Source: Anniella stebbinsi (Eukaryota; Chordata; Lepidosauria; Squamata; Anniellidae). From it: 64,000 nucleotides of DNA. The stretch covers positions 65,449,001 through 65,513,000 of the forward strand of contig JARDYH010000002.1 in assembly GCA_029215795.1 (NCBI GenBank). Reading direction: 5' to 3'. The position numbers were made by a program, and so were the translations under genes. The notes beneath the pieces were generated by a model that saw only the letters and a program-made list of their open reading frames with translations, searched no databases and had not been told where the DNA came from. Shown here one piece after another: positions 47,747-61,338 of the stretch; the stretch's first letter is position 1; each line of letters opens with the position of its first letter.

Positions 47747-49810
47747 CTGTTAAACCACAGGTAAATTAGTAGACAGGTTTGTTTTTTGTTACATGTTAAA
47801 CCAACAACCATAATAATAATTGTGGCCCAACAAAATGACTACTAGAAGTAGCAAGATGATTAAACAAGACTTTGAACACTGCAATATTCAGAACTAATGG
47901 GTTAATATTTGGGACCCAGTGATATTATTCTCTACATATAGTTCCAATATTTAACAATTATATAAAAATGTAGCCTGCTATATATATTTTTATTTTGCTT
48001 GAAACAAAGCAACGTATGAACTTTGTTATTTCAAAATTTTATGTTGCAAAAAGAGTAGGAAGCACCTAAGTTGTTATATGTGAGTAATACATCTTCCAAC
48101 TGTTACCATCGGGCAGTGTTTATCTGACTAGAAATGCTTACCTTGCACACTGTAAATTCCAAGGGCACTTCTATGTCTAAAATGTTTACATTTATCAATA
48201 GCCCCAATAATTCATGCAAAACAAATTGACATTATGCTCTATTATGTTATACGTATGTTCCCATGTTTTAGTTTTATACTGGTTGCTTCGTTATGGTTAT
48301 GATTATTCCTTGGACATATTGTAAAAGGCTTTTGTTCTGTTACTACACCATTTTCTCATGACAGAGTAGCAAAAACAAACCTTCAGCCAACCACATCACC
48401 ATCTTCTTTCAGTTATATTCTGCTATTGTTGCTTTCAGCATATACAAAAAAGGATAGAAGCAAGCAACATTTCAACACAAGTGTCCCCTTTGTGATGCAA
48501 AGCTGAAAAGGTCAGATTTGCCAAGTGCGCTCCGATGAAGGTGAGGGCCAAGTGCTACCTTCTGGTGTTTGGTTATAAAAACCATCACTATCTTAACATA
48601 TGCCTTTGAATTCTGTCCTGATGCAAGCAACTCCTATGAAGGGTGCAGCTAGGGCTGGATCTCAAGGCCAAAGTCCAGGGCCCCAAATGACCACTCAAGG
48701 AATGGCAATTGATGGAAACCCTGCAAAGAGGCCCGGCATTAGCACCAGAGCCAGCCTGGGCATTAAAAAAAATAGTCATGGGACAGTTGGCTGGACATGT
48801 ACATGATTACAGCCATTCATTTTGATATTTTTACTTCTAAATATATAATATCCTTTTCGACAACAAAGGCAAACTTATGCTCAAGTGAATGTGTTTTACA
48901 TCAGGGCAGCAAACTTGATTTTATTCCTGTAGTCATAATGTTGACTTTAATTTGAATGAGTTTAAAATGCAAAAGTGCATTCTTTTTCTATCAGGGTTAG
49001 CAAACAGGTTCTGTTTTTTGTTTTTGCTCTAACGTATTAGGAATGTCAGATCAGTTGTGAAGCATGGAATGGCAGGGAGGGGGAAAAAGAAATGTTAGCT
49101 GTGTGCTTTACAATTGAAGTTATGCACATGTCCATCTAAGGGGGGTGGGGCATAACACTATTAAATCCAAGGTCTGAAATTATCTAGCAGCACCACTGGT
49201 TTAAATCAACTTCACGTCTGGTACCAATATTACATTGAGAAGGCTGATTTCATCCACCCACCATCTTCACTAGTTACTGAATAATTATGCCATTGGGCAT
49301 TATCTAATGCTGCTGCTGCTGCTGCACTAGCAGGAGTGTCCACTAGTGCAACTGGAAGCTAGTGCTGGCTAGTGCAAGCGGAAAGTAGCCCAAACCACTA
49401 CTTCCAGAATGGGACATGTCAACAGAGCCTGCGGAAGGGAGCTCTGCTGATTGGTCCCATACTGGAAATGGTAGTTTCAACTAGTTTCCTCTTGTGCTAG
49501 CAGTTATTCTTGCTAGAACAACCATTTTAGAGCTGGTGGATTGCCAACATTAGATACTGCCCTTATGGACACTATTTGTAAATATGCTGTAGTAAACAAG
49601 TTATCTTTTCCTCTCACATCTGAAATTGTACCGGGATACTTATTTTCTATTCTTAAGGCAGGATGACAAACTTGAGTTCAATGGGAGAGGCTTTAAGACT
49701 TCTGTTGCTACTTTCCACACAGCAGCAAGAAGGTTGGTGGGGAACCACATCACAACTAACAAATAGCAAATGAACATAATTGAAAAGTACCATACTGAGC
49801 ACTTCACTCA

Positions 49811-50035
<225 letters not shown>

Positions 50036-50066
50036 TTATAGTTGAATAAACCTTCTTGGTCTTGGG

Positions 50067-50187
50067 CAGCCTTCCCCACCCTGGTGCCCTCCAGATGTTT
50101 TGGACTACAATTCCTAGCATTCCTGACCACTGGCCAATGTTATGGCCAACAGTCAGGAATCCTGTGAGCTGTGTTGGGAAAGGCTAG
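50067..50187. repeat. Palindromic MITE-like repeat in LOX intron 2
   Basis: It starts CAGCCTTCCCCACCCTGG and ends GTTGGGAAAGGCTAG, which are roughly inverse. The interior has CTCCAGATGTTTTGGACTAC and TTCCTGACCACTGGCC. It is related to the repeat at 16880-16985. Confidence 0.6.
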
Positions 50188-50857
50188 TCTTGGGACTTAC
50201 TGGGTTAGTTCCAGGTTTAGTCATCCTTAGAATAGGTGCACTGGAATCAATGGTACTTAAGCCGATAATATCTAACTTAAGTCCTATTGATTTCAATGGG
50301 ACTGTTTCAAGGATGACTAAATCTGGATTGAATCAATTGAGCATCCATTATTACAAAAGCTAAAACTGCTTAATTATTTCCAATGGGATATCTGCATCTT
50401 TATGAATATAGGCTTTTTGGCTTCAATTAATGTTTTCCCATTGTCTTTAAAAAGAATATTTGGCCTCTGTTAGCACTCTGTCTAGAGCCTATATTTAGGG
50501 AGGAAATATTTAACTACTATCAACACCATAATAAAATCTTCTCTTGAAATCTGTGCCAATATTCATAACCTCAATAAAATATTTCATCTAAGAAGATAGT
50601 TCTGTTACTTTTCTATAACACCACTTTAAAAAACAACAGCTTAGTTTCAAAAACAGTAGAAAGTAAGCCTGAACTATAAATGAAACACAAACAGCTACTT
50701 TTTACTTAAGAGTGACATCAAATATTGGACTTACCCCTTGCGCAACAGGACATTCCCTTCCTCTCTTCCTCCCTCATCCCCAAAATCTACTGGGGGAGGA
50801 GGGTTAACTATTCCACCAATTGTGTCCATTCCACTAGTAGACAACTTTATTTATTAA

Positions 50858-50938
50858 CAGCACAACTCTATGCATGTCTACTCAGAATTGAATTCAACAG
50901 AGTTTACTTCCAGGTAATTGTGCATGGGATTGCCCCCT
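50858..50938. repeat. Short dispersed repeat
   Basis: CTATGCATGTCTACTCAGAA ... GTTTACTTCCAGGTAATTGT; similar blocks recur at 28826-28880, 17437-17480 plus 17660-17690, and 51956-52072. The family is common in squamate DNA; it was not classified. Confidence 0.45.
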
Positions 50939-51087
50939 AAAGCTCTTTTTAAGATTTCCCTTACTTAGTGCTATGAAAGTCAGATTTTCTATTTTTTCAA
51001 TGAGACAAAATTTGTTTTGTATATTGGGCTACCCAGTCAATTTTTTATAAAGTGCATAATTAAACTATGGCATATTGGGCTATCCAG

Positions 51088-51420
51088 TCACACAGCACAT
51101 AGTTAAACTATGGAATTCACTTCCACAAGATATGGTGATGGCCACCAATTTGGATGGCTTTAAAAGGGGGTTAGATAAATTCCTGGATGAGAAGGCTATC
51201 AATGGCTACTAGTCCTGATGGCTAAGTGCAACCTCCAGGATCAGAGGCAATAAGCCTATATACACTGGTTGTTCAGAAAAATGGGTGGGAGGGTGCTGTT
51301 GCACCGTTTCCTGCTTGTGGGTCCCTGGTCAACAGCTGGTTGGTCACTGTGTGAACAGAGTGCTGGACTAGATGGACCCTGGGTCTGAGCCGGCATGGCT
51401 CGTCGTATGTTTCTTACATT
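51088..51420 (+). mobile_element. CR1/L3-type LINE 3' fragment (copy 3)
   Basis: It contains AACTATGGAATTCACTTCCA, GTGATGGCCACCAATTTGGA, GAGGGTGCTGTTGCAC, GTCACTGTGTGAACAGAGTG and CTGGACTAGATGGACCCTGG in the order shared with the other two copies. It lies in LOX intron 2, antisense to the gene. Confidence 0.75.
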
Positions 51421-52621
51421 TATACTAGATTTGTTTGTCTGTCTTCTTCCTGCTCTTCATGCCCCTTGACTCTCCAGTTCCTTCCTCTACTGCCAATTTC
51501 AACACATCAGATTTTTCTTCTTTTTAATTTTTCCATTTTTAAAAATCTCAACTAAGAATGTGTGGCATTCCTACTTCAACTTGTGGTTTAACTTCACTAT
51601 TACGAATTTTTATTTTCGTTCAAGTTAAACCTGCATCCAAGTCTTCCAAGAACATGGTTTGCCAACTATTTTTCTATGACCTTAACTACAATATTCTCTC
51701 ATCAATTTGCTGGCATAATTCTAAGCATATAAAGCATATTGCCAGTCCTAGGCTGACATTGCTATGAAGTAATAGGCTGTTTTGCATAATATGTTTCCAT
51801 TCAAATTAAATGATAAAGAGCAATTTTTAAAAAGCAAAACAGGAACATTCTTCTTCACTGTAGTGGCCAAGAATAAATCCAGTAATTTCCATTGTACCCA
51901 GTATAGGTTTCCCATTTACATTAGAGACAGATTTGATCTAAATTCATTTATAACACAATCTTACGAATCCCTACTTAGACGTAAGTCCCACTGAGTTCAA
52001 TTGGGCAGCCTCATCCTATGCATGTTGATGCAGGTATCTCTGAGTTCAATTGAATGTACCTCCCAAATAAGGATAAATGGGATTATGGCTTCATTATTAA
52101 ATGAAGTGAACTGAGTGTGGAAAGCAGGTGCTGAAAAGCAATAGAATAATAAGATTAAGGAGAGGATTTATTTAAAGTTAAACTGGAAATTACAATGCTC
52201 ATACAGCAAGATCTTTTTAAAACGTTTATTTTAAAGTTTCCAAAGTGATAAGTACAGAGGAGACTTGTTTTCAAAAAATTAACAAAGCACTGGATTAATG
52301 AAAAACAGGCCTTGGTAAGGCAATACTTCCCAAACAATAAGGGCATGGAAACCTTGTAGCTTGGTCATCCAGCTCTCAGGAGAGGATAATAAAAACAGTA
52401 TGTTTTAGGAATTGGGATACAGACAGAATTCTCTATAACTTAAAATTTGTTGAAAATAAGCCCCAGTGACATTTTGAGATTTTATTAGCATATTCTCAAC
52501 ACTGCTGCAAAATGAATAGGTGACTCTTTTACAAAGTTTTACTCTCAAGTTCTACATCTTCCCATTAGATTCAGTAAGGAATTTGATACTGATGCAAATT
52601 GAGGGGCAGTGACTGTGCTTA

Positions 52622-54164
<1,543 letters not shown>

Positions 54165-54846
54165 CGTACTGGAAGTAGCCGGTGCCGTAACCCGGCCGGT
54201 AGCGGCTGCTCTGCCGGGGCTGCTCATAGGTGTCGTGGTAGTTGTAATAAGGGTTGTCGTCCGTGTACTTATAAGGGTTGTAGGGGTCGTCTCCCACCAT
54301 GGTGTCTTCGTGGCCCGGCGGCGGTCGGAGATTGCTCAGAGACGGGCTGCTTCCGTTGCCCGTCCTGGAGGTGGCACTCTCGAGGGAGCTGCCCTGCGGC
54401 GCCTCTTGTGGGCTGCCGCCGGCCTCAAAACGAACACCGCCATTATTGCTTGATGGCTGCTGATAGCCGGCTTGGAACCAGTGTTGCGCCTCGGGCCTTC
54501 GGGTGATGACGGCGAGGCGGCCTCCGCCCGCAGCAGCTTCAGTAGCCGCCCCTTGAGCCCCGCGCGGAGATGTGCTGTTGCCCCTGAGGAGCAAGACGTG
54601 GCCCTGCGCGGGCTCTTGGCTGTGCCTGCGCCGAGCGGGTTGGTACTGGGAGCCCACGCTGAGGAGGCTAAACACCTGCCCGTTGTTCTCCCACTGAATC
54701 CTTTGGCGCCACACGGCGGGAGGGGGTGGTGGCGGGTTCCTCTGCGGCAGCCCACCCGCCGGCAGCCACAGCAGGCAGCTCCAGTAGACGCACGCCTGCA
54801 GTTGGGCGAGCCCCAGGAGAACCGCCGGCCGGGAGAGGAGGCGCAT
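54165..54846 (-). CDS. LOX: LOX exon 1 (signal peptide, propeptide, cleavage site)
   Basis: 682 bases starting at the ATG at 54846 ([17 protein letters not shown]), which opens a hydrophobic signal peptide. Upstream in-frame Met codons exist but would precede the signal with a charged stretch. The propeptide is Arg-, Ser- and Gly-rich, with Asn sites NSTS and NGSS. Residues 183-187 (MVGDD) hold the Gly185-Asp186 bond expected to be cut by BMP1. A tyrosine-rich stretch follows ([20 protein letters not shown]). Lysyl oxidase is a secreted copper enzyme that oxidises lysines of collagen and elastin. The joined seven-exon frame is 434 codons, against 417 in human. Confidence 0.94.
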
Positions 54847-55360
54847 CGCGGCGGCGTGTGTGCCTCTCACAAACAAGCGAGATTCCCACTCGGTGCCCCT
54901 GCGGCCTGGAAGGACCCGCGAACGGACGAGAAATCCGAAACAGCAGCAGCAACCCTTGCAGCTTTTTCTTTTGTTTCTTACAGCAGCCACAGATTCTTTT
55001 TTGTTGGTTTTTGTGCACTCAGTTCCAGACAGATGGGATTTTCCTCCCTTCTCTCCTTCCCAATTTTGTATTCTCTAAAGAAATGGGTTTGGAGAGGAGG
55101 CGCAGCCACGAACTGTTCGTCTCTCCGGCTTTGGCTGGTGTGTGGAATGAAGCGTCAGGAGAGAGAGATGGAGAGGGATGGAGGGAGGGGAGAGGGAGGA
55201 GATGAGGGATTTTAAACTTTCTGGCACATGTGCAAAGTTACACAAGCCCCTTCTGGCGGGCGGCTTCTCTGCTATTTGTTCGCGTAATACGATTCGAAAC
55301 GTGCGAGCCTGACAGTTCCCCATCCGCCCCGCCCCGCCGCACCATTTCCTATCTCTCGCC

Positions 55361-56210
55361 TTCCAGCTTCTACCCTACTGCTGACCCAGAAGGACAAACA
55401 AGACAAGGCCTCTTGTATCTACATATCTTCACAACGGTTCTGCGGGGGTCCCTCTCTACAATACTGTAAGCACCTCACCCTATAGGGTTAATTACATGCA
55501 GGCATTTCACTTCCCTCAGACTACTCCGGCTGCCAGGTGGTGGGGCACTGCCAAAATATGCACAGAGAAAAATGCTATTAGATCATCACCACAACTTGAG
55601 AGACAAGAAAGAGTAAGGGAGAGCGACGGAACATGTTTTCTGGGAAATATTTTCGCCATAGACATCTCCCACAATTTGAGATCTGGCGGGGAAACGGTGG
55701 TGGCAGCCGGGTGAAAAAACAACTCCACATCCGCCTGCAATGCTCTTTTCGTTATGGCCCAAATCCTCAAATAAACTCATGCATACCAAGTTTTGTTTTT
55801 CTCTGAGTGAGTCACACAAGAACTTCGTGAGGGACGTGTCTCCTGGAGAAGAGATTCACTTTAAAGTGAGTTTTCCCATGGGACAGACTGTCCATCACAT
55901 TGAGAATATCAACCGGGGGAAAAGTTGGGAGTAGGAGGGGAATTAATCTAAAACTTCTTTTCCTTCTCCAAGAAAAATGCTACCAGTCCAGCAGCTATTA
56001 TAATGCATCAAGATAACCTGTTTTGCCCCTGAGATAACAGTTTAAAGATCCATCAAGTATAGACTCCAGACATTTTTAAACTATTTGTAACAGGTTAAAA
56101 GATATTTTCTAATGAATCATTACATAGGAATGGGTGTAGAGTAAGATAAAGCTCTTTTATCTCAATACTAAATGCATTTACTTGGGAGACTAGGTCTGTT
56201 ATTTTAATAC
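55361..56210. other. LOX upstream flank
   Basis: Non-coding sequence of mixed composition; no gene or clear repeat recognised. It may contain distal promoter elements. Confidence 0.4.
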
Positions 56211-56394
56211 AGAGGAAGCTGCCTTATACTAGGTTAGACTATTGTCCATCTAGTCCAATATTGCTACTTTGACAGCTCTCCAGGGTCTCAAGCACAGATC
56301 TTTGCCATCACCTACGAGCTAAGAGTACAAAGATTAAACCTGGGCTCTTCGGCATTTAATGCATGTGCTCTACCACTGATCTGAGGCTCTTCCC
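56211..56394 (-). mobile_element. tRNA-derived SINE
   Basis: Read on the - strand it begins AGAGCCTCAGATCAGTGGTA (box A-like) and continues to AGCCCAGGTTTAATCTTTGT (degraded box B). The body contains CTGGAGAGCTGTC and ends TATAAGGCAGCTTCCTCTGT, a common squamate SINE body. About 184 bases and well diverged. Confidence 0.7.
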
Positions 56395-56869
56395 CATAAG
56401 ACTGAACTTCAAGGAAGCATGCTTAGTTTTGCAATACTTGAGTCTTAACTATTTTGTTACACACATAGATCACCCTGGTGAAAATTAGGTTTACTTCAGT
56501 TACTGGCATCTATTCTAATTATCACCTAGAGTTAAGTGACAATTACTCTCTAGGTAAATTATCACCTGTAGTGATATCTCTTCAGCCACTGCTTCAAGAA
56601 ATACTTGCAACACCTTATTCCTTGTTCACAAGATCACAACTTTTACTTTTTGAAATAACAAGCATTGCTCATCTCTGTACACATAATCTCAAATGCAAAA
56701 CTCCTATTCACACCCTAAACAGACATTAAAATGGTGAGAAATTCCAACCTTTTGATATTCTTTCATAGTATCTTGACTATATCCATCATAATCCCCATCA
56801 TAATCAGGTGAAAAGGGAGAGCGGAGGCATGCCTGCCAGCCAGTCCCCCACTGTCTATGCACTGGAAAC

Positions 56870-56913
56870 AGTCTACACATCTAAAACATGCACCTGTTTT
56901 AGATGTGTAGACT
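56870..56913. repeat. Perfect 19-base hairpin
   Basis: AGTCTACACATCTAAAACA (56870-56888) faces its exact reverse complement (56895-56913) across a six-base loop. Weaker complementarity outside the arms hints that it is the centre of a larger foldback repeat. Confidence 0.75.
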
Positions 56914-59900
56914 CCTCCATGATGTGAAATCCTATGTGGCATCATAGAGGGAACAATGGCCATAGAACAGGTTCCCCTCCACCGATTCCCTCCTTCAATG
57001 TGTGCATAGTGAGGCTTGGGCTCCCCCTGCCTCATTTCATTATGATCACATGGAGGATAATGTGTGAAGCAAGGTTATTATATGTCAAATTTTATTTAAT
57101 CCACATTAAGTGATCTTGCATGAACACCTCTAGTTTTGATTGGGGCTATGCTTTCTTCAGCAAGTATTAAGTATTCTCACAACATTTAGTATTTTTAATT
57201 TATGCTATTGTTTTAAATGAGCAGCAATTTCAGTGTTTTAATAATAATCTTCTACAATCTCATTAAATCCTGCAAAATCTGGAATACTTTAGAGAGACAT
57301 ATGTCATTGTACTTTAAACTGCAAACCCCACGATGCTGTTTGGCCTAGAGAGAAATTTATATGTATAAGAATGACAAGGAAATCAGTTTTAAGATTTCAA
57401 AGACCATTATGCAGTGTAATCTACAGCAAACTCTGCATTCTTGTGATAAAGTATTTTGTATCCTTTCGACCATAAAACAAAATCAGAATACAAAAAAACA
57501 TATTGGGTCTTTAATTGAAAAGAAATGGGGATATTGAAGGAATGGAAGTGTAAATAGAACTGTTCAAAATTAAACAATATGCAGAATATCCCTGCTCCCT
57601 AGTTCCCTAGTTCATTGGTTTCAGGAGGAAAGTGTGAAGAAATGAATGGAAATAATATTCCTTTCCTCTTTCTCACCAACACTGCCTACAGTTCATAGGT
57701 GGGTATCCCCCGCTTTTCTATCCTACAGCTTCTGAGAAGCAGCAATGGACTAAAGAACATATTGTTTCATTGCATCACATTCTGGAGCCATCTGTAATCC
57801 ATATGCTTTTGTCACAATGCTTTCTGGGGACATGCATCTCTATACATGTCTGGAAACTCCTTTTCTGTGTTCAGGGAATAAGCCTTTTCAGAACATGGAC
57901 GAGGGGGGATTTAGTACTACTGCTAGGTAAACTTCTCTCTGTGGCCCTGGCTGTATTCTTTTGGAGGACACACTGCTGTCAGTCCAGTCGAGCTGGCCCA
58001 GGAATTAGCATACACAACAGCACAATGCACATATCTTTTAGGATCTTTAGTTAACAGAGTATCCTTGTAAGGAATCAACAGAGACAAGATGAGAGCTTTT
58101 CCAGAAAAGGAGTATTATTGAGAAAGTAAAAAGGCAAATGGGATGGTGAATTACTAAATGCTTGCCCCACAATGAAGGGGAATGGGGAGAAATGAGAGAA
58201 TGGTGAGGTGACAGTAAACCAATAGCAGCTGCACAGTATGTTTCATTATTGGGGGAGGGGAGAGAAGGAGAGCTGAAGGGGTGCAAGCTGGAAAGAGAAA
58301 TAAGGAGGGAGCAAGCTATAGTTTTCCCTCCGTATGATCAGTCTGAAAACACATCAAAGGGAGGGGAAAGTGTAGTCCTTAGCATCAGGGTGAATACCAA
58401 AACAAAAAAAGGTAAGGAAAGCAGGTGCTCCTCCACCATCGCAAGAGTTCGCTGAGTGAGTCTGCAAGGACAGGTACCTGAATCCAGGAGCTCCAAGAGT
58501 CAGGTTGAGTTTAGATGGCTCTACTGCAATCACACAGTTCGTGGGATCTCATGGAGTCTCATGGAATCTCATTTAGTTCAGGGGTCTTAGTAAGAGTGTC
58601 ATCAAACAGGGGGATTGTGTTTCTGTACCATCGCTTTCCCCCTGCTTCTGTCTCACGATACTTCCTCTTTCTTCACACAGTAAACAGTGACTACGTGGCC
58701 CATTCAGTGGCCTTTTTTATTGCGCCACTTTTCCTGCACAGAGCCGGAAATGGCGGCACATTCCGTGTAAAACAAAATTGGATTTAAAGAGGTCTTTTTT
58801 GTGACGGAAGGAAGGTATGGAGTGAGAGGCACATGGGAGGCAGACATCGTCGTCAAAAGGACCCATGAACATCTGTGAGGCCTTGCCGACTAGGATTTCC
58901 AGGCAAAATTTAGATTTTTGAGCGAAGGTGATAATGTGAGGATCCAAAATGGAACTCTTTGGCAACATTTACCCTTTTCTGTCTGCAGTTACAAAGGCAC
59001 ACAAATGCTGGCACTCATCCCTTGCCCCCTCATCCACAATTTGCTGCTTTATACGATAGTCAGTCATTCTGCGCTTTTTCTTGGGACAGTCTACCAGTGT
59101 TTTACTTTTCTAGAAAGAGTGCATCTGCTGCTTCTGAATTATGGCGAGAGGAATATCCATAGGGCCCAAATGAGGAAGCATCACGACACTCCCAGATGTA
59201 TTCAGTACCGCAGGGGTTCTAATTTCCCCCCATATTTCAGTAGGAAAACCAAGAGCCCTTCTTTTCAGAACTATGATAAATTTATGGGACTGCACAGCAA
59301 AGTACTAAGTACTATAAGCAGTGGCTTGGATCCAATGGTGTCATTCTGCCAGCAGAAAGGAAATTGCTGCCGGAATGTATTTCCCCTCCCCCCTGTAGTC
59401 CCCCATTTGCCTGTCAAATCTGCTTTGAAGCTTATGGCACCCACTGGAGCAGATTTGGGATGAGCGCAGGGAGTTACAGGGGTGAGGAGAGGACACTGCA
59501 TGAGCAGATTTCTGCTCACATGACGTTGGAACAAACCTATTGTTTTCAGTTAGTGTTACAGTTCCGGTTTGTGATTTGCGTACTTCAGGCCTTAAACCAG
59601 CTTCCTCAACATAGTGCATTCCAGATGGCTTGGATTACAATGACCATCATCCACAGCCAATAAGGGCAATCTTCTAGAGAGATTGACTTTTATTATTTTC
59701 AGATAAGGCATCTCAAGCCCTTAAACTTTTTCCATTGTGGTCACTTGATTTTGTTCTTCACTCTCTGTCCCTGAAAGCAGCAAACAATGACTAAGTCAGA
59801 GAAAAATGGAAAGTCTGGAAAAGCTGGAATAAAATGAGCCCTCTGTCTTTCTAATCTACACATAAATCTTGCTAGGTTCACAAATAGCTTGTTGTTTCCT

Positions 59901-60394
59901 AATGTGTGATATTAGAAAATCTTTCCACACACCATGGGATTCCAGCCATAGCTGTTTGCGCTTTTCCTGATGGCTTTACTGTTTTTATGAAAATGAAGAA
60001 AGCAATAGCTGAGGACATGGCTGCCTACTGATTGGAAGAGTACATTTTTACCACCCCCACTCCAAGTGCTTTGTCTTGTGTGTTTTTAATTAATATAGAG
60101 TTTGTGTGTCATAATAGTGTTAGATCAACAATGCTGAAGATTGGAGTCTTTTAGTGAAGATTCAATTTATTTGTTCACAGAGGGCTTGTAATCTGTGGAG
60201 TATTGCCAGTTGGAAGCAGACAGACTTCACTAGGTCTTAGCATAGAAATACACAAACAAGGTGCTAACCTTAACCAAAATCCTCAAAACAAAAAAAGTTA
60301 AAGAGAAAATATGTAATAAATTTTAATACTAATAAAATATATCACAAAAAAAACACTATTCAACATATATATGTATAATAACAAAGTAAAAACA
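56914..60394. other. 5' intergenic flank of LOX
   Basis: Non-coding. About 59390-59470 holds an inverse copy of the pyrimidine-rich dispersed repeat. The longest open stretch (58918-59463 on +) has no recognisable domain and mixed codon use. No gene was recognised. Confidence 0.4.
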
Positions 60395-61338
60395 AGGCGC
60401 TTATGATTCTCGCCAAACGCGTTTCGACAAAAGTGTCTTCTTCAGTGGCCCACTCACTGAAAATAAACAACAGAAATAATAAAACATTTAGTAGTGCCTC
60501 AGATGGAGGAAAATTTAGTCTTTTCCAATATGTAATATAAGATTTTTTAAATGACCCACCTAAATTGTTTGAGTACCAGGCAGAAGTTTTTCACAACGGG
60601 GCTGATTTAAATATTTCCCAAATAATGGGATTGTATCACTCCCCAAATTGGTGTGTATAGTACACCCTGGAATGAAAGATATATACAGAAAAAAAAATTA
60701 AATGCCCAATTATACTTTAACTTCACAGGAATGTACATCAATTTCCACCAAGAGTAAGTTAAGAGATACTCACAAATGTAATTCACTGGCTTTACTGCTT
60801 GTAAATGATAAGGTACTGCCCAGATAAACCCTTGACCGCCAGGCTTTCATTATATACCCAATTAGTAGGCTCATTATGTATATCAGCTGTGTTCACAGCT
60901 TTAGAAAAAGCTAGGAATTGCTCCCTCAATCTGTAACAGGCACACGTGATAATACACACACAATGAGAAACCAATTTCAGATGAATGCTGTCAAATCAAA
61001 CAAATCACAATTTACAAAATACATGACCAATTACAATCCTTATTAAGTCCATTTGGGATTACTGTTCTGAGTGAGAAAATCCAAAAGAGTTCTCGTTTTT
61101 TCAGTTTTTTTTCCAGTTGTTGTCCGGAACCAGTCTGTCTTTCCAAAGTCCAGAATTTCAAGTCCTTTTCAGAGTGTCCCAATTCAATAAAATGTTTCAC
61201 CAAAGGGGGCTGCAGTCTTTTGTTCCTGATACAGCTTTTGTGCTCACAGATTCTTATTTTTACTTTTCTGGTGGTCATACCAACGTACACAAGTTTGCAA
61301 GGACATTGACTAGCATACACAACCCCCCTGGACTCACA
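60395..61338 (-). mobile_element. Penelope-like element fragment (GIY-YIG end)
   Basis: Its coding part is the C-terminal GIY-YIG endonuclease of Penelope-like elements. Its 3' non-coding end contains, on the - strand, GGGCCACTGAAGAAGACACT followed by TTTTGTCGAAACGCG, a block typical of these repeats. It is 5'-truncated: no reverse transcriptase is present. At about 61338 it is joined to L2 copy B, whose 3' half is missing. The left limit was not determined exactly. Confidence 0.78.
61012..61338 (-). pseudogene. Penelope GIY-YIG endonuclease domain, truncated
   Basis: The reading VVYASQCPCKLVYVGMTTRK continues with VKIRICEHKSCIRNK, PPLVKHFIELGHSEKDLKFW and ELFWIFSLRTVIPNGLNKD. This shows the paired Cys before VYVG, the Arg in the RI-x-EH segment and the downstream Glu/Leu region of the GIY-YIG fold, with the GLN-D ending usual in Penelope proteins. 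The first residues of the GIY half read LVYVG. The reverse transcriptase part of the protein is absent. Confidence 0.8.

Noticed and set aside
54472..55215. 247-codon open frame on + opposite LOX exon 1
   Set aside because: Antisense to a GC-rich coding exon, where long open frames are expected by chance; no recognisable domain.
56211..56394. A tRNA gene
   Set aside because: Box A and box B resemblance is degraded and continues into a SINE body; no acceptor stem pairing was seen.
58918..59463. 181-codon open frame upstream of LOX
   Set aside because: No recognisable domain, no splice or poly(A) context, and it includes part of a dispersed repeat.
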